Made by a program: the position numbers and the translations under genes. DNA of 64,000 nucleotides from Arthrobacter sp. S39 (GTDB lineage: Bacteria > Actinomycetota > Actinomycetes > Actinomycetales > Micrococcaceae), in contig NZ_SIHX01000007.1 in NCBI RefSeq assembly GCF_004320525.1, positions 124,001-188,000 on the forward strand, given 5' to 3'. Numbering within the stretch: position 1 is the stretch's first letter; each line of letters opens with the position of its first letter. The notes below the pieces were generated by a model. That model worked only from the letters and a program-made list of their open reading frames with translations, did no database searches and was not told the DNA's origin. Positions 53,391-62,127 of the stretch are shown piece after piece.

Positions 53391-55352
53391 TTAGCCGAGC
53401 AGTTTGCGCTGGCGGGCCTTGTGGTCGGTGTAGGTCTGGAAGGCCTGCTTTGTGGAGTCCAGCTCGGAGACCTGGGAGACGGGAACGTCCCACCAGGACT
53501 CGGAGCTCGGCGCGTCCAGCAGCGGATCGGATTCGACGTGGATCAGGATGGGCCCGCCGCGTTCCGGGGCGGCTTTGGCGTCCCGGATGGCCTGTTCGAG
53601 TTCGGCGATGACCTTCTCCCCCGGTTCGATCCGGACCACCTTCACGCCGAGGCTCTCGGCGTTCAGTGCCAGGTCCACGGGAAGGGTCTCGCCTTCGTCG
53701 AAGCTGTGCTGTTCCTCGTCCAGGGCCCGGTACTGGGTGCCAAACCGCTGCGAGCCGAGGGATTCGGAAAGCGAACCGATGGAGGCGTAGCCGTGGTTCT
53801 GGATCAGGACCACAATCAGTTTGATCCGTTCGGCGACGGCGGTGACCAGTTCGGTGTGCATCATCAGGTAGGAGCCGTCCCCCACCATCACCACCACATC
53901 CCGGTCCGTGCCGCCGCGGGCGGCTTCTGCCAGCGCGGCGCGCTTGACGCCGAGTCCCCCGGGGATTTCATAGCCCATGCAGGAGTACGCGTATTCGACG
54001 TGGTAGCCGAACGGGTCCCGGACACGCCACATCTTGTGCAGGTCACCGGGCAGCGACCCGGCGGCGCAGATCACGACGTCGGCGGCGTCCATGGCCCGGG
54101 ACGTGGCGCCGATGATCTCGTTCTGCGCCGGCAACGGCGTGAACCGGGTGTCGAATGCCTCGTCCACGGTGGCGTCCCAGCGCTTCTTCTCCGCAGCGAT
54201 CTGCTGTTCCAGGTCCGCGCCGACGCGGTAGCCGCCCAGGGCTGCGTTGAGCTTGACCAGGGCCTTGCGGGCATCGGCCACGATCGGCAGGGTCGTGCCG
54301 TGCTTGTACGCGTCAATCGGGGCGACGTTGATGTTGATGAACTTCACGTCCGGGTTCTGGAACGCGGTCCGCGAGGCGGTGGTGAAGTCCTCGTAGCGGG
54401 TGCCGATCCCGATGATGAGGTCAGCCTCGGCGGCGATGGCGTTGGCCGCCGTTGTGCCGGTGGAGCCGATCGCGCCGAGGGAGAACCGGTGGTCCCAGGG
54501 CAGGACGCCGACGCCGGCCTGGGTGTTGCCCACCGGAATCCCGGTCAGCTCGGCGAACTTCGCGAGTTCGTCGTTGGCGTAGGCGTAGAGTACGCCGCCG
54601 CCGGCGATGATGAGCGGGCGCTTCGCGGCACGGATCGCAACGGCTGCGCGGCGGATGTCCTCGTCGTCGGCGTCGGGGCGGCGGATCCGCCACTCCCGCT
54701 CGGCCAGGAACTCCTCAGGCACGTCGAAGGCCTCGGCCTGGACATCCTGCGGCAGCGAAATCGTGACGGCACCGGTTTCGGCCGGGTCCGTCAGGACCCG
54801 CAGGCCGTGGTGGAACGCGGAGAACAGCTGTTCGGGCCGGGAGACCCGGTCGAAGAACTTGGACAGCGGCCGGAAGGCGTCATTGACGGTGATGTCGTAG
54901 GCGTAGGGCTGTTCGAGCTGCTGCAGGACCGGGTCCGCGGCGCGGGTCGCGAACGTGTCGGACGGGAGCAGCAGCACCGGCAGCCGGTTGGTGGTGGCCA
55001 GCGCCGCACCGGTCAGCAGGTTGGAGGAACCCGGCCCGATCGAGGTGCTGATCGCGAACGTCTGGCGGCGCCGGGTGTGCCGGGCGTAGCCTACGGCCTG
55101 GTGCGCCTGGGCCTGCTCGTTGCGGCCCTGGTAATACGGCATGATCCGCGGATCAAGCTGCTGGTACTGCTTCAAGGCCTGGCCGACGCCGGCCACGTTG
55201 CCGTGCCCGAAAATCCCGAACGTTCCCGGGATCAGGCGTTCCCGGTAATCCACCCCGCCGACAGAGTCAGCGGTGTACTGCTTGGACAGGTATTCCACCA
55301 CGGCCTGTGCGACCGTCATTCGGCGGGTCCCGGTTGCTGTTCTCGTCCCCAT
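53391..55352 (-). CDS. iolD: 3D-(3,5/4)-trihydroxycyclohexane-1,2-dione acylhydrolase
   Basis: This 653-residue ThDP enzyme opens the ring of the dione made by IolE, giving 5-deoxy-glucuronate. The catalytic Glu79 (YQGRNEQ), the ThDP motif GDGSYLMMHTELVTA (~489) through IQNHGYASIG, and the long N-terminus GTFGIFGHGNVAGVGQAL are typical of IolD and longer than acetolactate synthases (~560). It lies 6 bases after the aldolase gene. Confidence 0.96.
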   Translation of the reverse strand: MGTRTATGTRRMTVAQAVVEYLSKQYTADSVGGVDYRERLIPGTFGIFGHGNVAGVGQALKQYQQLDPRIMPYYQGRNEQAQAHQAVGYARHTRRRQTFAISTSIGPGSSNLLTGAALATTNRLPVLLLPSDTFATRAADPVLQQLEQPYAYDITVNDAFRPLSKFFDRVSRPEQLFSAFHHGLRVLTDPAETGAVTISLPQDVQAEAFDVPEEFLAEREWRIRRPDADDEDIRRAAVAIRAAKRPLIIAGGGVLYAYANDELAKFAELTGIPVGNTQAGVGVLPWDHRFSLGAIGSTGTTAANAIAAEADLIIGIGTRYEDFTTASRTAFQNPDVKFININVAPIDAYKHGTTLPIVADARKALVKLNAALGGYRVGADLEQQIAAEKKRWDATVDEAFDTRFTPLPAQNEIIGATSRAMDAADVVICAAGSLPGDLHKMWRVRDPFGYHVEYAYSCMGYEIPGGLGVKRAALAEAARGGTDRDVVVMVGDGSYLMMHTELVTAVAERIKLIVVLIQNHGYASIGSLSESLGSQRFGTQYRALDEEQHSFDEGETLPVDLALNAESLGVKVVRIEPGEKVIAELEQAIRDAKAAPERGGPILIHVESDPLLDAPSSESWWDVPVSQVSELDSTKQAFQTYTDHKARQRKLLG

Positions 55353-55358
55353 GGGAAG

Positions 55359-56309
55359 TTACTCCGATACTTCTGCGGTGTGGGCTGGTGCGGTGTGGTG
55401 AAGGAGGGAGGCGGCGGTGCCTACGGCGCCGGCAACATCGCCGTCGGCCGGATACAGGAGTGTCCGTCCGACGGTGAGGCCCTGCACGCCCGGGAGGGCA
55501 AGGGCGGCCTGCCAGCTGGCGAAGACCTCGTCCTGGGTGCCGTCCGGGTCCCCGCCCAGGAGCACAGTGGGCATGGTGGTGGCCGCCATGACCCGTTCCA
55601 TCCCGGTCACCACGGGCAGCTTCATCCACGTATACGCGCTGGTCGAACCCAGGCCCTCGGCGATGGCAATGGATTTGATGACGGCGTCCGTGGAGAGGTC
55701 GTTGCGGACCTTGCCGTTTTCCCGGAGGGACAGGAACGGTTCCACCATGGCGATCAGCCTGCGCTCGGCAAGGGAGTCGATGGCCTTGGCCGTGGCCTCA
55801 AGCATCGACACCGTATCCGGGTCGCCCAGGCAGATGCGCGTCAGCATCTTGCCGCCGTCGGCACCGAGGGCTTCCAAGGCTGCCGCAGTGTGGCCGGTGA
55901 ACCGGTCATCGAACTCGTTGACCAGGCCGGCGAGCCCGCCACGGTTCATCGATCCAAAAACCAGCTTGCCTTCAAGGGCGCCGAGCAGGAGCAGGTCGTC
56001 CATGATGTCCGGCGAGGCCAGCACGCCGTCCACGTCCGGGTTGGCCAGCGCAATCTGCAGCCGGTCCAACAGCTGCCGGCGGTCGGCCATGGCCACGGGA
56101 TCATTTCCGACGGCGAGAGCTCCCCGTGCGGGGTGGTCGGCGGCGACGATGAAGTTCTGCCGGCCGTACTTCAGGCCGGGATGGCGGCGCCGTGCCGTGG
56201 CGGCCCGGGCAATGGCGTCCGGGTCTTCGAGGCGGATGGTGCTCAGGTGTGCGTAGCGGCGGGGATCGTCGTCCAGGGCATTGTTCGAGGCGAGGGGTGT
56301 GAGTGTCAC
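55359..56309 (-). CDS. Cgl0158-type aldolase, probable IolJ replacement
   Basis: This 316-residue protein is an aldolase-fold member of the group first annotated as Cgl0158 in Corynebacterium, related to class I (Schiff-base) DeoC/LsrF barrels. Candidate Schiff-base Lys lies in AYTWMKLPVV; FIVAADHPARGA and PTVLLGGDPDG are family-like. In the iolC-iolD operon it most likely cleaves 2-deoxy-5-keto-gluconate 6-phosphate to dihydroxyacetone phosphate and malonate semialdehyde, the IolJ step. No class II zinc-type IolJ is present in the window. Start GTG overlaps the iolC stop (GTGA). Confidence 0.85.
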   Translation of the reverse strand: MTLTPLASNNALDDDPRRYAHLSTIRLEDPDAIARAATARRRHPGLKYGRQNFIVAADHPARGALAVGNDPVAMADRRQLLDRLQIALANPDVDGVLASPDIMDDLLLLGALEGKLVFGSMNRGGLAGLVNEFDDRFTGHTAAALEALGADGGKMLTRICLGDPDTVSMLEATAKAIDSLAERRLIAMVEPFLSLRENGKVRNDLSTDAVIKSIAIAEGLGSTSAYTWMKLPVVTGMERVMAATTMPTVLLGGDPDGTQDEVFASWQAALALPGVQGLTVGRTLLYPADGDVAGAVGTAASLLHHTAPAHTAEVSE

Positions 56310-57307
56310 AGTGCTGCTCCTTGCGGGACTGACGTGCCGGGAACCGGGCGGCCGCGTTCGGCCAGCAGCGAGGTGACCTCATCCGGCGTCGGCATCGCAT
56401 CGGCGCAGGACAAACGGGAGGCAACAATCGCGCCGGCGGCGTTGGCGTAGTCCAGGACCTGGGCCAGCGGCCAGCCGGAGAGCAGTCCGTGGCAGAACGC
56501 CCCACCGAAGGAATCTCCGGCGCCGAGGCCGTTGACGGTCTCCACCGGGACAGGGGCGGACACCACACGCTCGGTGCGGGTCTTCGCCATGACTCCCTCC
56601 GGGCCGAGTTTGACGACGGCGATCTCCACTCCGGCGGCGAGCAGGCGGTCGGCCTGCTCGTCAGGGGTTCCCTCCCCCACCGCGACGGCGCATTCCTTGT
56701 CATTGCCGATGGCCACCGTGACGTGCGGCAGGATCCTGGCCACCTGGGCCCGGGCTTCCTCCTCCGATGCCCAGAACATGGGCCGATAATCCAGGTCCAG
56801 GATAGTGAACTGGCCCTCCTGAAGGCCGGCCTGCGGGCGGGCCTCATGCGCTTTGATGTGGGCTTCGCGGCTGGGCTCCTGGCACAGGCCCGTGACGGTG
56901 GACCAGAAGATCCGCGCGTCCCGGATGGCGTCCAGGTCCAGCTCTTCGGCCCTGATCTGGAGGTCGGGTGCCGTGGGAAAACGTCCGTAGAAGTACAGCG
57001 GGAAGTCCTCGGGCGGCTTGATCGCGCAGAAGGTCACCGCGGTGGGCCACTCCTTCACCGGCGTGACAAAGGAATCGTCAACGTTGAACTTCTTCAGTTC
57101 CCGGTGAAGATACGTTCCGAACGCGTCATCGCCGGTGCGGGTGATCACGCCGGTCCGGCGGCCATGCCGGGCAGCCGCCACGGCAACGTTCGACGGCGAT
57201 CCGCCAAGGTACTTTCCAAAGGAGGTCACGTCCTCCAGATCCACCCCGATGTCATTCGGGTAGATATCAACGCTGATGCGCCCGATCGTGAGCAGTTCGT
57301 GGGTCAC
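56306..57307 (-). CDS. iolC: 5-dehydro-2-deoxygluconokinase
   Basis: This 333-residue PfkB/ribokinase-family kinase phosphorylates 5-dehydro-2-deoxy-gluconate at C6. The N-terminal TIGRISVDIYPND, the GGSPSNVAVAAARHG motif and the C-terminal GLGAGDSFGGAFCHGL (catalytic Asp near 265) are all intact. It is the first gene of the eight-gene iol operon. The start is a GTG at 57307. The IolR-type promoter site lies about 120 bases upstream. Confidence 0.95.
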   Translation of the reverse strand: MTHELLTIGRISVDIYPNDIGVDLEDVTSFGKYLGGSPSNVAVAAARHGRRTGVITRTGDDAFGTYLHRELKKFNVDDSFVTPVKEWPTAVTFCAIKPPEDFPLYFYGRFPTAPDLQIRAEELDLDAIRDARIFWSTVTGLCQEPSREAHIKAHEARPQAGLQEGQFTILDLDYRPMFWASEEEARAQVARILPHVTVAIGNDKECAVAVGEGTPDEQADRLLAAGVEIAVVKLGPEGVMAKTRTERVVSAPVPVETVNGLGAGDSFGGAFCHGLLSGWPLAQVLDYANAAGAIVASRLSCADAMPTPDEVTSLLAERGRPVPGTSVPQGAAL

Positions 57308-57420
57308 GGTAATCGCGGACCTTTCTTGTTTGAACTCTGTACCTCAAAACAGCTAGAGCCCGGTGCCTGGCTGGCCCCTCCATGAGCGGGGTCACATCCA
57401 CTACTCTGCCCTAGAATCAA

Positions 57421-57447
57421 TGTCCTGTCAAAGGTTTGTACTGACAT
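57421..57447 (-). promoter_or_regulatory. iolC operon promoter/operator (IolR-type)
   Basis: TGTCA (57426-57430) and TGACA (57442-57446) flank exactly 11 bases, as at 45373-45393, and GTTTGTACTGACAT (57434-57447) is the shared core. TTGACA on the - strand (57426-57431) is a perfect -35 box covered by the left half; the -10 (about CAGAGT, 17 bases on) is weak. A second near-match TGTCCTGTCA sits at 57421-57430. Confidence 0.72.
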
Positions 57448-57513
57448 GTTTACAACTTGCCAAAGGAGATCGCGAGGCCCACAATCGGAGCCCGCAGCCC
57501 GCCGGAAACAGCG

Positions 57514-57918
57514 CTATTTACGGGGCACGGCCAGCTCGCCGGTGACATATTGGGCCCTGCCAAAGCCGAAGGACCAGTCGCCGGCCGCGTTCTCCACGTA
57601 GCCGATAAAGACGTCCTCGCCGGCCACACCCACGCCTTCCAGCCTCGCGGCGATGGCGGCAAAAAGTGACTGCTTGGCCGCCTGGCTGCGGCCGGCCTGG
57701 GTGAAGATTTGAATCATCACCACATCCGGGGTGCGCTCGAAGCCCAATCCGGCATCCTGCGCCACAATCTGGCCCTGCGGATGTTCGGTCAGGACGTGGA
57801 AGTAGTCCCGCTCCGGAATCCCATACTCCGCCAGGATCGCACCATGGATCCCCCGGCTCAGTCGGCGCAGATCCTCGGGGCTGCGCCCCTGATTGACATC
57901 TATTCGTACCAGCGGCAC
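57514..57918 (-). CDS. Tautomerase family protein (4-OT/MIF-like), likely in the IolR regulon
   Basis: This 134-residue protein starts at the GTG at 57918 (GGGAG 5 bases upstream), giving MPLVRIDVNQGRSPEDL; Pro2 is the catalytic N-terminal proline of the tautomerase superfamily. Arg and aromatic positions (FERTPDVVMIQIF, VFIGYVENAAGDWSFG) follow the pattern of double-length or MSAD-like members. Its promoter carries the IolR-type core, 18 bases before the start codon. Such enzymes tautomerise 2-oxo acids or dehalogenate; here a keto-enol step on an inositol intermediate is possible but unproven. Confidence 0.85.
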   Translation of the reverse strand: MPLVRIDVNQGRSPEDLRRLSRGIHGAILAEYGIPERDYFHVLTEHPQGQIVAQDAGLGFERTPDVVMIQIFTQAGRSQAAKQSLFAAIAARLEGVGVAGEDVFIGYVENAAGDWSFGFGRAQYVTGELAVPRK

Positions 57919-57934
57919 AGCGACTCCCTCAAGT

Positions 57935-57960
57935 AGTTTGTCCTGACATACTAACAAACT
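57935..57960 (-). promoter_or_regulatory. IolR-type operator before the tautomerase gene
   Basis: GTTTGTCCTGACAT (57936-57949) is identical over 14 bases to the ABC-operon site and contains TGTCCTGACA (57939-57948). AGTTTGT (57935-57941) and ACAAACT (57954-57960) add an inverted repeat. A possible -10 (TAGTAT on the - strand) falls within it. Confidence 0.72.
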
Positions 57961-58027
57961 TTTCACCGTGGGAACAAGATTCGTCCACAACCCCTTGCCG
58001 CCCTGAGGTTCCAGGAGTAGCCTTAAA

Positions 58028-58041
58028 CAACCAAGAGGTTG
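58028..58041. promoter_or_regulatory. Candidate ArsR operator palindrome
   Basis: CAACC-AAGA-GGTTG is a perfect 5-bp interrupted palindrome about 70 bases before the regulator start, followed by repeated TTGATTGATTA-type A/T-rich sequence (58050-58074). Confidence 0.45.
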
Positions 58042-58109
58042 ATAAAGCAATTGATTGATTACGTAGTTGATTGATGACAGCGCCAGGCACACAGCAGGAG
58101 GTGGCGGGG

Positions 58110-58469
58110 ATGGACAGCGACGATGCGCTCCTTGATGCAGCGTTCGCAGCCTTGGCCGACCCCGTCCGCCGCCGCATCATCGCCCGGCTCAGCCGGGGCC
58201 CCGCCACCGTCAATGAACTTGCGGAACCCTTCGCGATCACCAAACAGGCGGTCTCGAAGCACATCCAGGTCCTCGAGCAGGCGCAGTTGGTCACACGTAC
58301 GCGTGACGCGCAGCGCCGGCCCGTCCACCTGAACCCCGTACGGCTGGAGGCGCTCACCGCCTGGATTGACCAGTACCGGTTGGTCCGCGAGGGGCAGTTC
58401 CGCAGCCTCGATGCCGTGCTCCACTCCAGCGCCGCCGCAAGCGGCACACAGGCAAAGGACCCATCATGA
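58110..58469 (+). CDS. ArsR-family winged-helix regulator
   Basis: This 119-residue regulator (AALADPVRRRIIARLSRGPATVNELAEPFAITKQAVSKHIQVLEQAQLVTRTRD) belongs to the SmtB/ArsR subgroup usually paired with SRPBCC genes; it has no Cys metal sites. The start is the ATG at 58110, because AGGAGG lies 8 bases upstream; the in-frame ATG at 58074 lacks one. The stop overlaps the next start (ATGA), and it probably represses its own two-gene operon. Confidence 0.9.
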   Translation: MDSDDALLDAAFAALADPVRRRIIARLSRGPATVNELAEPFAITKQAVSKHIQVLEQAQLVTRTRDAQRRPVHLNPVRLEALTAWIDQYRLVREGQFRSLDAVLHSSAAASGTQAKDPS

Positions 58470-58948
58470 CCAATGAACTGAAACTCAGCATCCCCGAAGG
58501 ACTTCCCTTTATCGACTACGAGCGGGAGTTCGACTTCCCCGTCGCAGACGTGTTCCGCGCGCACAAGGACCCGGACCTGATCGTCCAGTGGCTCGGTCCG
58601 CGGGGACTGAAGATGGACATCGACCACTACGACTTCCGCACCGGCGGCACCTACAGCTACCTGCACACGGGGCCGGACGGCGTCGCCTACGAATTCAGCG
58701 GGGTCTTCCACACCGTCCGGGAAAACGAATTCGCCATCCAGACCTTCGAGTTCGGCGGCTACCCGGATGTTGTCAGCCTCGAATTCATGACCTTTGAGGA
58801 CCTCGGCAACGGTCGCACCCGCCTGCGGGGCCATTCCGTCTACCCCACCCAGGAGGCGCGGGACGGCATGGCGCAGTCCGGCATGGAGGGCGGCATGACG
58901 GAGGGCTACGAGCGGCTGGATGAGCTGCTCAGCGGCGCAAAGGTCTAG
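58466..58948 (+). CDS. SRPBCC / AHSA1-like domain protein
   Basis: This 160-residue helix-grip protein (EFDFPVADVFRAHKDPDLIVQWLGPRGLKMDIDHYDFRTGGTYSY) belongs to the Activator of Hsp90 ATPase homologue-1-like (SRPBCC) family, which binds small hydrophobic ligands. Partner and ligand unknown. Translation is coupled to the ArsR gene by a 4-base overlap, the usual arrangement for this pair. Confidence 0.9.
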   Translation: MTNELKLSIPEGLPFIDYEREFDFPVADVFRAHKDPDLIVQWLGPRGLKMDIDHYDFRTGGTYSYLHTGPDGVAYEFSGVFHTVRENEFAIQTFEFGGYPDVVSLEFMTFEDLGNGRTRLRGHSVYPTQEARDGMAQSGMEGGMTEGYERLDELLSGAKV

Positions 58949-58955
58949 GGCAGAA

Positions 58956-59012
58956 AAGTACGACGGCGGACGGTCACTTTCCAGGGGAAGGTGACCGTCC
59001 GTCGTCGTACTT
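58956..59012. terminator. Long hairpin (22-bp stem) downstream of the SRPBCC gene
   Basis: Arms 58956-58977 and 58991-59012 pair with one or two mismatches (AAGTACGACGGCGGACGG and complement), loop about 13 bases. It is the first of two tandem hairpins between convergent genes. Confidence 0.8.
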
Positions 59013-59017
59013 AAAAC

Positions 59018-59084
59018 AGCAACGCGGGGTCACTCCGCGCCCATCCACGCGTGTGGAATGGGCGGGAAGTGACCCCGCGTTGCT
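59018..59084. repeat. Second tandem long hairpin downstream of sucD
   Basis: Outer arms AGCAACGCGGGGTCACT (59018-59034) and complement (59068-59084) are perfect over 17 bp; an inner imperfect stem (GCCCATCCAC against GTGGAATGGGC) continues the cruciform. It lies 12 bases past the sucD stop on the - strand and probably serves as its terminator. Confidence 0.8.
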
Positions 59085-59095
59085 TGGTCCTGGGC

Positions 59096-59998
59096 TTAGA
59101 GCGCTGCGTAGACTTCGCGCAGCAGCTTGGCGGTCTCGGACGGCGTCTTGCCGACCTTCACGCCTGCAGCCTCAAGTGCTTCCTTCTTGGCCTGGGCGGT
59201 TCCTGCGGAACCGGAGACGATGGCGCCGGCGTGGCCCATGGTCTTGCCTTCGGGAGCGGTGAAGCCGGCCACGTAGCCAACAACCGGCTTGGTGACGTTG
59301 GCCTTGATGAAGTCAGCCGCACGCTCTTCAGCGTCGCCGCCGATTTCGCCGATCATGACGATCGCCTTGGTCTCGGGGTCAGCCTCGAACGCAGCCAGGG
59401 CGTCGATGTGGGTGGTGCCGATGACGGGGTCGCCGCCGATGCCGATGGCGGTGGAGAAGCCGAGGTCGCGCAGCTCGTACATCATCTGGTAGGTCAGGGT
59501 TCCGGACTTGGAAACCAGGCCGATGGGGCCCTTGCCCGTGATGTTGTTCGGCGTGATGCCGACCAGCGCTTCGCCGGGGGTGATGATGCCGGGGCAGTTC
59601 GGTCCGATGATGCGGGTGACCTGCTTGCCATCGGCGTCAACCGTGGCCTGGGCCAGTGCCCAGAATTCGGCGGAGTCCTGGACCGGCACGCCTTCGGTGA
59701 TGACTACAACGAGGCCGATGCCGGCTTCGATGGCTTCAACAACGGCGTTCTTGGTGAATGCCGGCGGGACGAAGACGATGGAGACGTCAGCGCCGGTTTC
59801 GGCCATGGCTTCCTTGACGGTGCCAAAGACGTTGATTTCGTTGTCGCCGTGCAGGACCGTGGTGCCGGCCTTGCGGGCGTTGACGCCACCAACAATGTTG
59901 GTGCCGGCCTTCAGCATCAGGGCGGTGTGCTTGGTGCCTTCGCCGCCGGTGATGCCCTGGACGATGACCTTGGAGTCCTTGTTCAGATAGATAGACAT
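59096..59998 (-). CDS. sucD: Succinyl-CoA ligase subunit alpha
   Basis: This 300-residue subunit carries the phospho-histidine (His256 in [14 protein letters not shown]) and the CoA-binding N-terminal Rossmann domain ([29 protein letters not shown]). With SucC it interconverts succinyl-CoA and succinate with NTP formation in the TCA cycle. It starts 11 bases after sucC. Confidence 0.98.
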   Translation of the reverse strand: MSIYLNKDSKVIVQGITGGEGTKHTALMLKAGTNIVGGVNARKAGTTVLHGDNEINVFGTVKEAMAETGADVSIVFVPPAFTKNAVVEAIEAGIGLVVVITEGVPVQDSAEFWALAQATVDADGKQVTRIIGPNCPGIITPGEALVGITPNNITGKGPIGLVSKSGTLTYQMMYELRDLGFSTAIGIGGDPVIGTTHIDALAAFEADPETKAIVMIGEIGGDAEERAADFIKANVTKPVVGYVAGFTAPEGKTMGHAGAIVSGSAGTAQAKKEALEAAGVKVGKTPSETAKLLREVYAAL

Positions 59999-60009
59999 GG
60001 TGCGTCCCT

Positions 60010-61179
60010 TTACTTAGCTGCGTTGGCGAGCTCGGCGGCCTTGTCGGCGCCCTCGTCCATGGTGGCGGCCAGGGTAACCAGCGGGTGGTTGGCCTCGGCC
60101 AGGATGCGGCGGCCTTCCTCAACGTTGTTGCCGTCGAGGCGGACTACCAGCGGCTTGTTCGCGGAGGAGCCCAGCTCGGCCAGGGCGCCAACGATACCCT
60201 TGGCCACGGCGTCACACGCGGTGATGCCACCGAAGACGTTCACGAACACGGACTTGACCTGCTCGTCACCGAGGATCACGTCGAGGCCGGCCGCCATGAC
60301 CTCGGCGGATGCTCCACCGCCGATGTCCAGGAAGTTGGCGGGCTTGACGTTGCCGTGGTTTTCGCCGGCGTAGGCAACGACGTCCAGCGTGGACATAACC
60401 AGGCCTGCACCGTTGCCGATGATGCCAACGGAGCCGTCCAGCTTGACGTAGTTCAGGTCCTGCGCCTTGGCCTTGGCCTCGAGCGGGTCCGCAGCGTCCT
60501 TGTCCTCGAGGAGGGCGTGCTTGGCGTGGCGGAACTCCGCGTTCTCGTCGAGGGAGACCTTGCCGTCCAGTGCCACGATGTCGCCGGCACCGGTCTTGAC
60601 CAGCGGGTTGACCTCAACGAGGGTGGCGTCTTCCTTCTTGAAGACGTCCCACAGCTTGAGGATCACGGCGGCGACCTTGCCGCGCAGTTCCTCAGCGAAG
60701 CCGGCGGCTGCAACGATTTCGTCAGCCTTGGCCTGGTCGATGCCGACGGCGGGATCGATGGCGATCTTGGCCAGCGCTTCCGGACGTTCGACAGCGAGCT
60801 GCTCGATCTCCATGCCGCCCTCCACCGAGCACATGGCCAGGTAGTTGCGGTTTGCCCGGTCCAGCAGGACGGAGAAGTAGTATTCCTCGGCGATGTCAGC
60901 ACCCTGGGCGATCATCACCTTGTTGACGGTGTGGCCCTTGATGTCCATGCCCAGGATGTTGGTGGAGTGCTCAAGTGCCTCGTCGGCGGTCTTGGCAACC
61001 TTGACGCCGCCGGCCTTACCGCGGCCACCGGCCTTAACCTGGGCCTTAACGACAGTTACGCCGCCGATCTTCTCGGCAGCTGCCTTTGCTTCTTCTGGGG
61101 TGTACGCCACGATGCCAGCAAGCACGGGTACACCGTGCGCCTCGAACATATCGCGCGCCTGGTATTCAAACAGGTCCAC
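60010..61179 (-). CDS. sucC: Succinyl-CoA ligase subunit beta
   Basis: This 389-residue subunit has an ATP-grasp domain ([44 protein letters not shown]) and a C-terminal ligase domain with [12 protein letters not shown] and [10 protein letters not shown]. It is the first gene of the sucCD operon. The promoter is in 61180-61388, where I could not fix clear -10/-35 boxes. Confidence 0.98.
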   Translation of the reverse strand: MDLFEYQARDMFEAHGVPVLAGIVAYTPEEAKAAAEKIGGVTVVKAQVKAGGRGKAGGVKVAKTADEALEHSTNILGMDIKGHTVNKVMIAQGADIAEEYYFSVLLDRANRNYLAMCSVEGGMEIEQLAVERPEALAKIAIDPAVGIDQAKADEIVAAAGFAEELRGKVAAVILKLWDVFKKEDATLVEVNPLVKTGAGDIVALDGKVSLDENAEFRHAKHALLEDKDAADPLEAKAKAQDLNYVKLDGSVGIIGNGAGLVMSTLDVVAYAGENHGNVKPANFLDIGGGASAEVMAAGLDVILGDEQVKSVFVNVFGGITACDAVAKGIVGALAELGSSANKPLVVRLDGNNVEEGRRILAEANHPLVTLAATMDEGADKAAELANAAK

Positions 61180-61388
61180 GGTTTAGTGTCCTTCTACGTC
61201 GAAGTAGTTTCTGTACAGTCGGGCACCATCGAAGACGGTGACCGGGCTGCGGAATTGCAAGCACCTGCGACTGGTTGGAAACGAGCCACGCGGCGCAATG
61301 CTCCTTTCGGAACTCTAGTCCTTTCTGGGGACCGGCCCGTCCCAGACTACCGCTTATGTGAGTAAGGACACTATTCTATGGAGCGTAG

Positions 61389-61414
61389 AAAAAGCCCTAG
61401 ATTACGGGGTTTTT
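61389..61414 (-). terminator. Possible weak terminator after the lipoprotein gene
   Basis: On the - strand AAAACCC, an 8-9 base loop and GGGCTTTTT follow or overlap the stop codon; the stem is short and includes a mismatch. Confidence 0.4.
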
Positions 61415-62109
61415 GGGGCCTCGGACGGGGCCGGGGAAGCCGTCCCGGACGCCTTGGAAATAAGTTCGTAGCGGTCCCGTGCAACAAAGAATCCGACGCC
61501 GGCGGACACGTTTCCGCACGCCACGCCGCCGTTGTAGGCCGAACAACGCAGCCCGTTCCGTTCCAGGTTCTGCCCGTCCGGAAGGACCGGCAGCTGGGTG
61601 ATGGGACCGGTCTTGTTCCCCTCCGGTCCGTAGGCTGCCTCCATTTGTGTGACGCCGGAACGGCACCCGCCGTAGGTTGCTGATTCAGGAGTCAGCAGGG
61701 CCGTTCCGCCGAGATACCCCAGGCCGGTTCCGGCGCAGTCGTCCTTCACGTCGGCGGTTGCCGGCTTGGGATACTTCGCGAGCTCGCAATGTGCCACGGG
61801 AACCGTAGCCAGTTTGGTGTTCGCGCTGTCGCTGAAGTTGTTCTGCTCATAGGAAAGCTTGATGTGCTCGCCCTTGGCCGAGGTCAGTGAACACACAATG
61901 GAGCGGTCCTCGGTCACGAAGGAGACGATGTCTTCGCCGGCGGCGAAGGGGGCTGGATCGGCCAGGGCTGCCTGTTCCAGTTGTTCCAGTGCGGGCAGCG
62001 GCGGCGGAGCCACGTAGCCGGGGTCCTCGGTGGTGATGGAACACGCCGTGGCCGCCAGCAGGAAGAAGGCGGCCAGGATCCCCAATACAGTCCGTCGCAT
62101 GGGCTCCAT
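61402..62109 (-). CDS. Lipoprotein of unknown function
   Basis: This 235-residue protein has a lipoprotein signal with lipobox LAATAC (Cys at about residue 23), so it is anchored to the outer face of the membrane. The mature part has at least six Cys (VCSLTS, HCELAK, DDCAGTG, GGCRSG, RCSAYN, ACGNVS), suggesting three disulfides, and ends in a Ser/Pro/Ala tail. It looks like other actinobacterial secreted proteins of unknown function. It lies 18 bases after the glycosyltransferase gene and may be cotranscribed. Confidence 0.85.
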   Translation of the reverse strand: MEPMRRTVLGILAAFFLLAATACSITTEDPGYVAPPPLPALEQLEQAALADPAPFAAGEDIVSFVTEDRSIVCSLTSAKGEHIKLSYEQNNFSDSANTKLATVPVAHCELAKYPKPATADVKDDCAGTGLGYLGGTALLTPESATYGGCRSGVTQMEAAYGPEGNKTGPITQLPVLPDGQNLERNGLRCSAYNGGVACGNVSAGVGFFVARDRYELISKASGTASPAPSEAPKTP

Positions 62110-62127
62110 TATGCCCGGATGCCGGCG

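Noticed and set aside
53421-56450. A 1009-codon open frame on the + strand opposite iolD and the aldolase gene
   Set aside because: Its translation is rich in His/Gly/Val/Asp typical of antisense to high-GC genes, while the - strand carries intact, recognisable enzymes.
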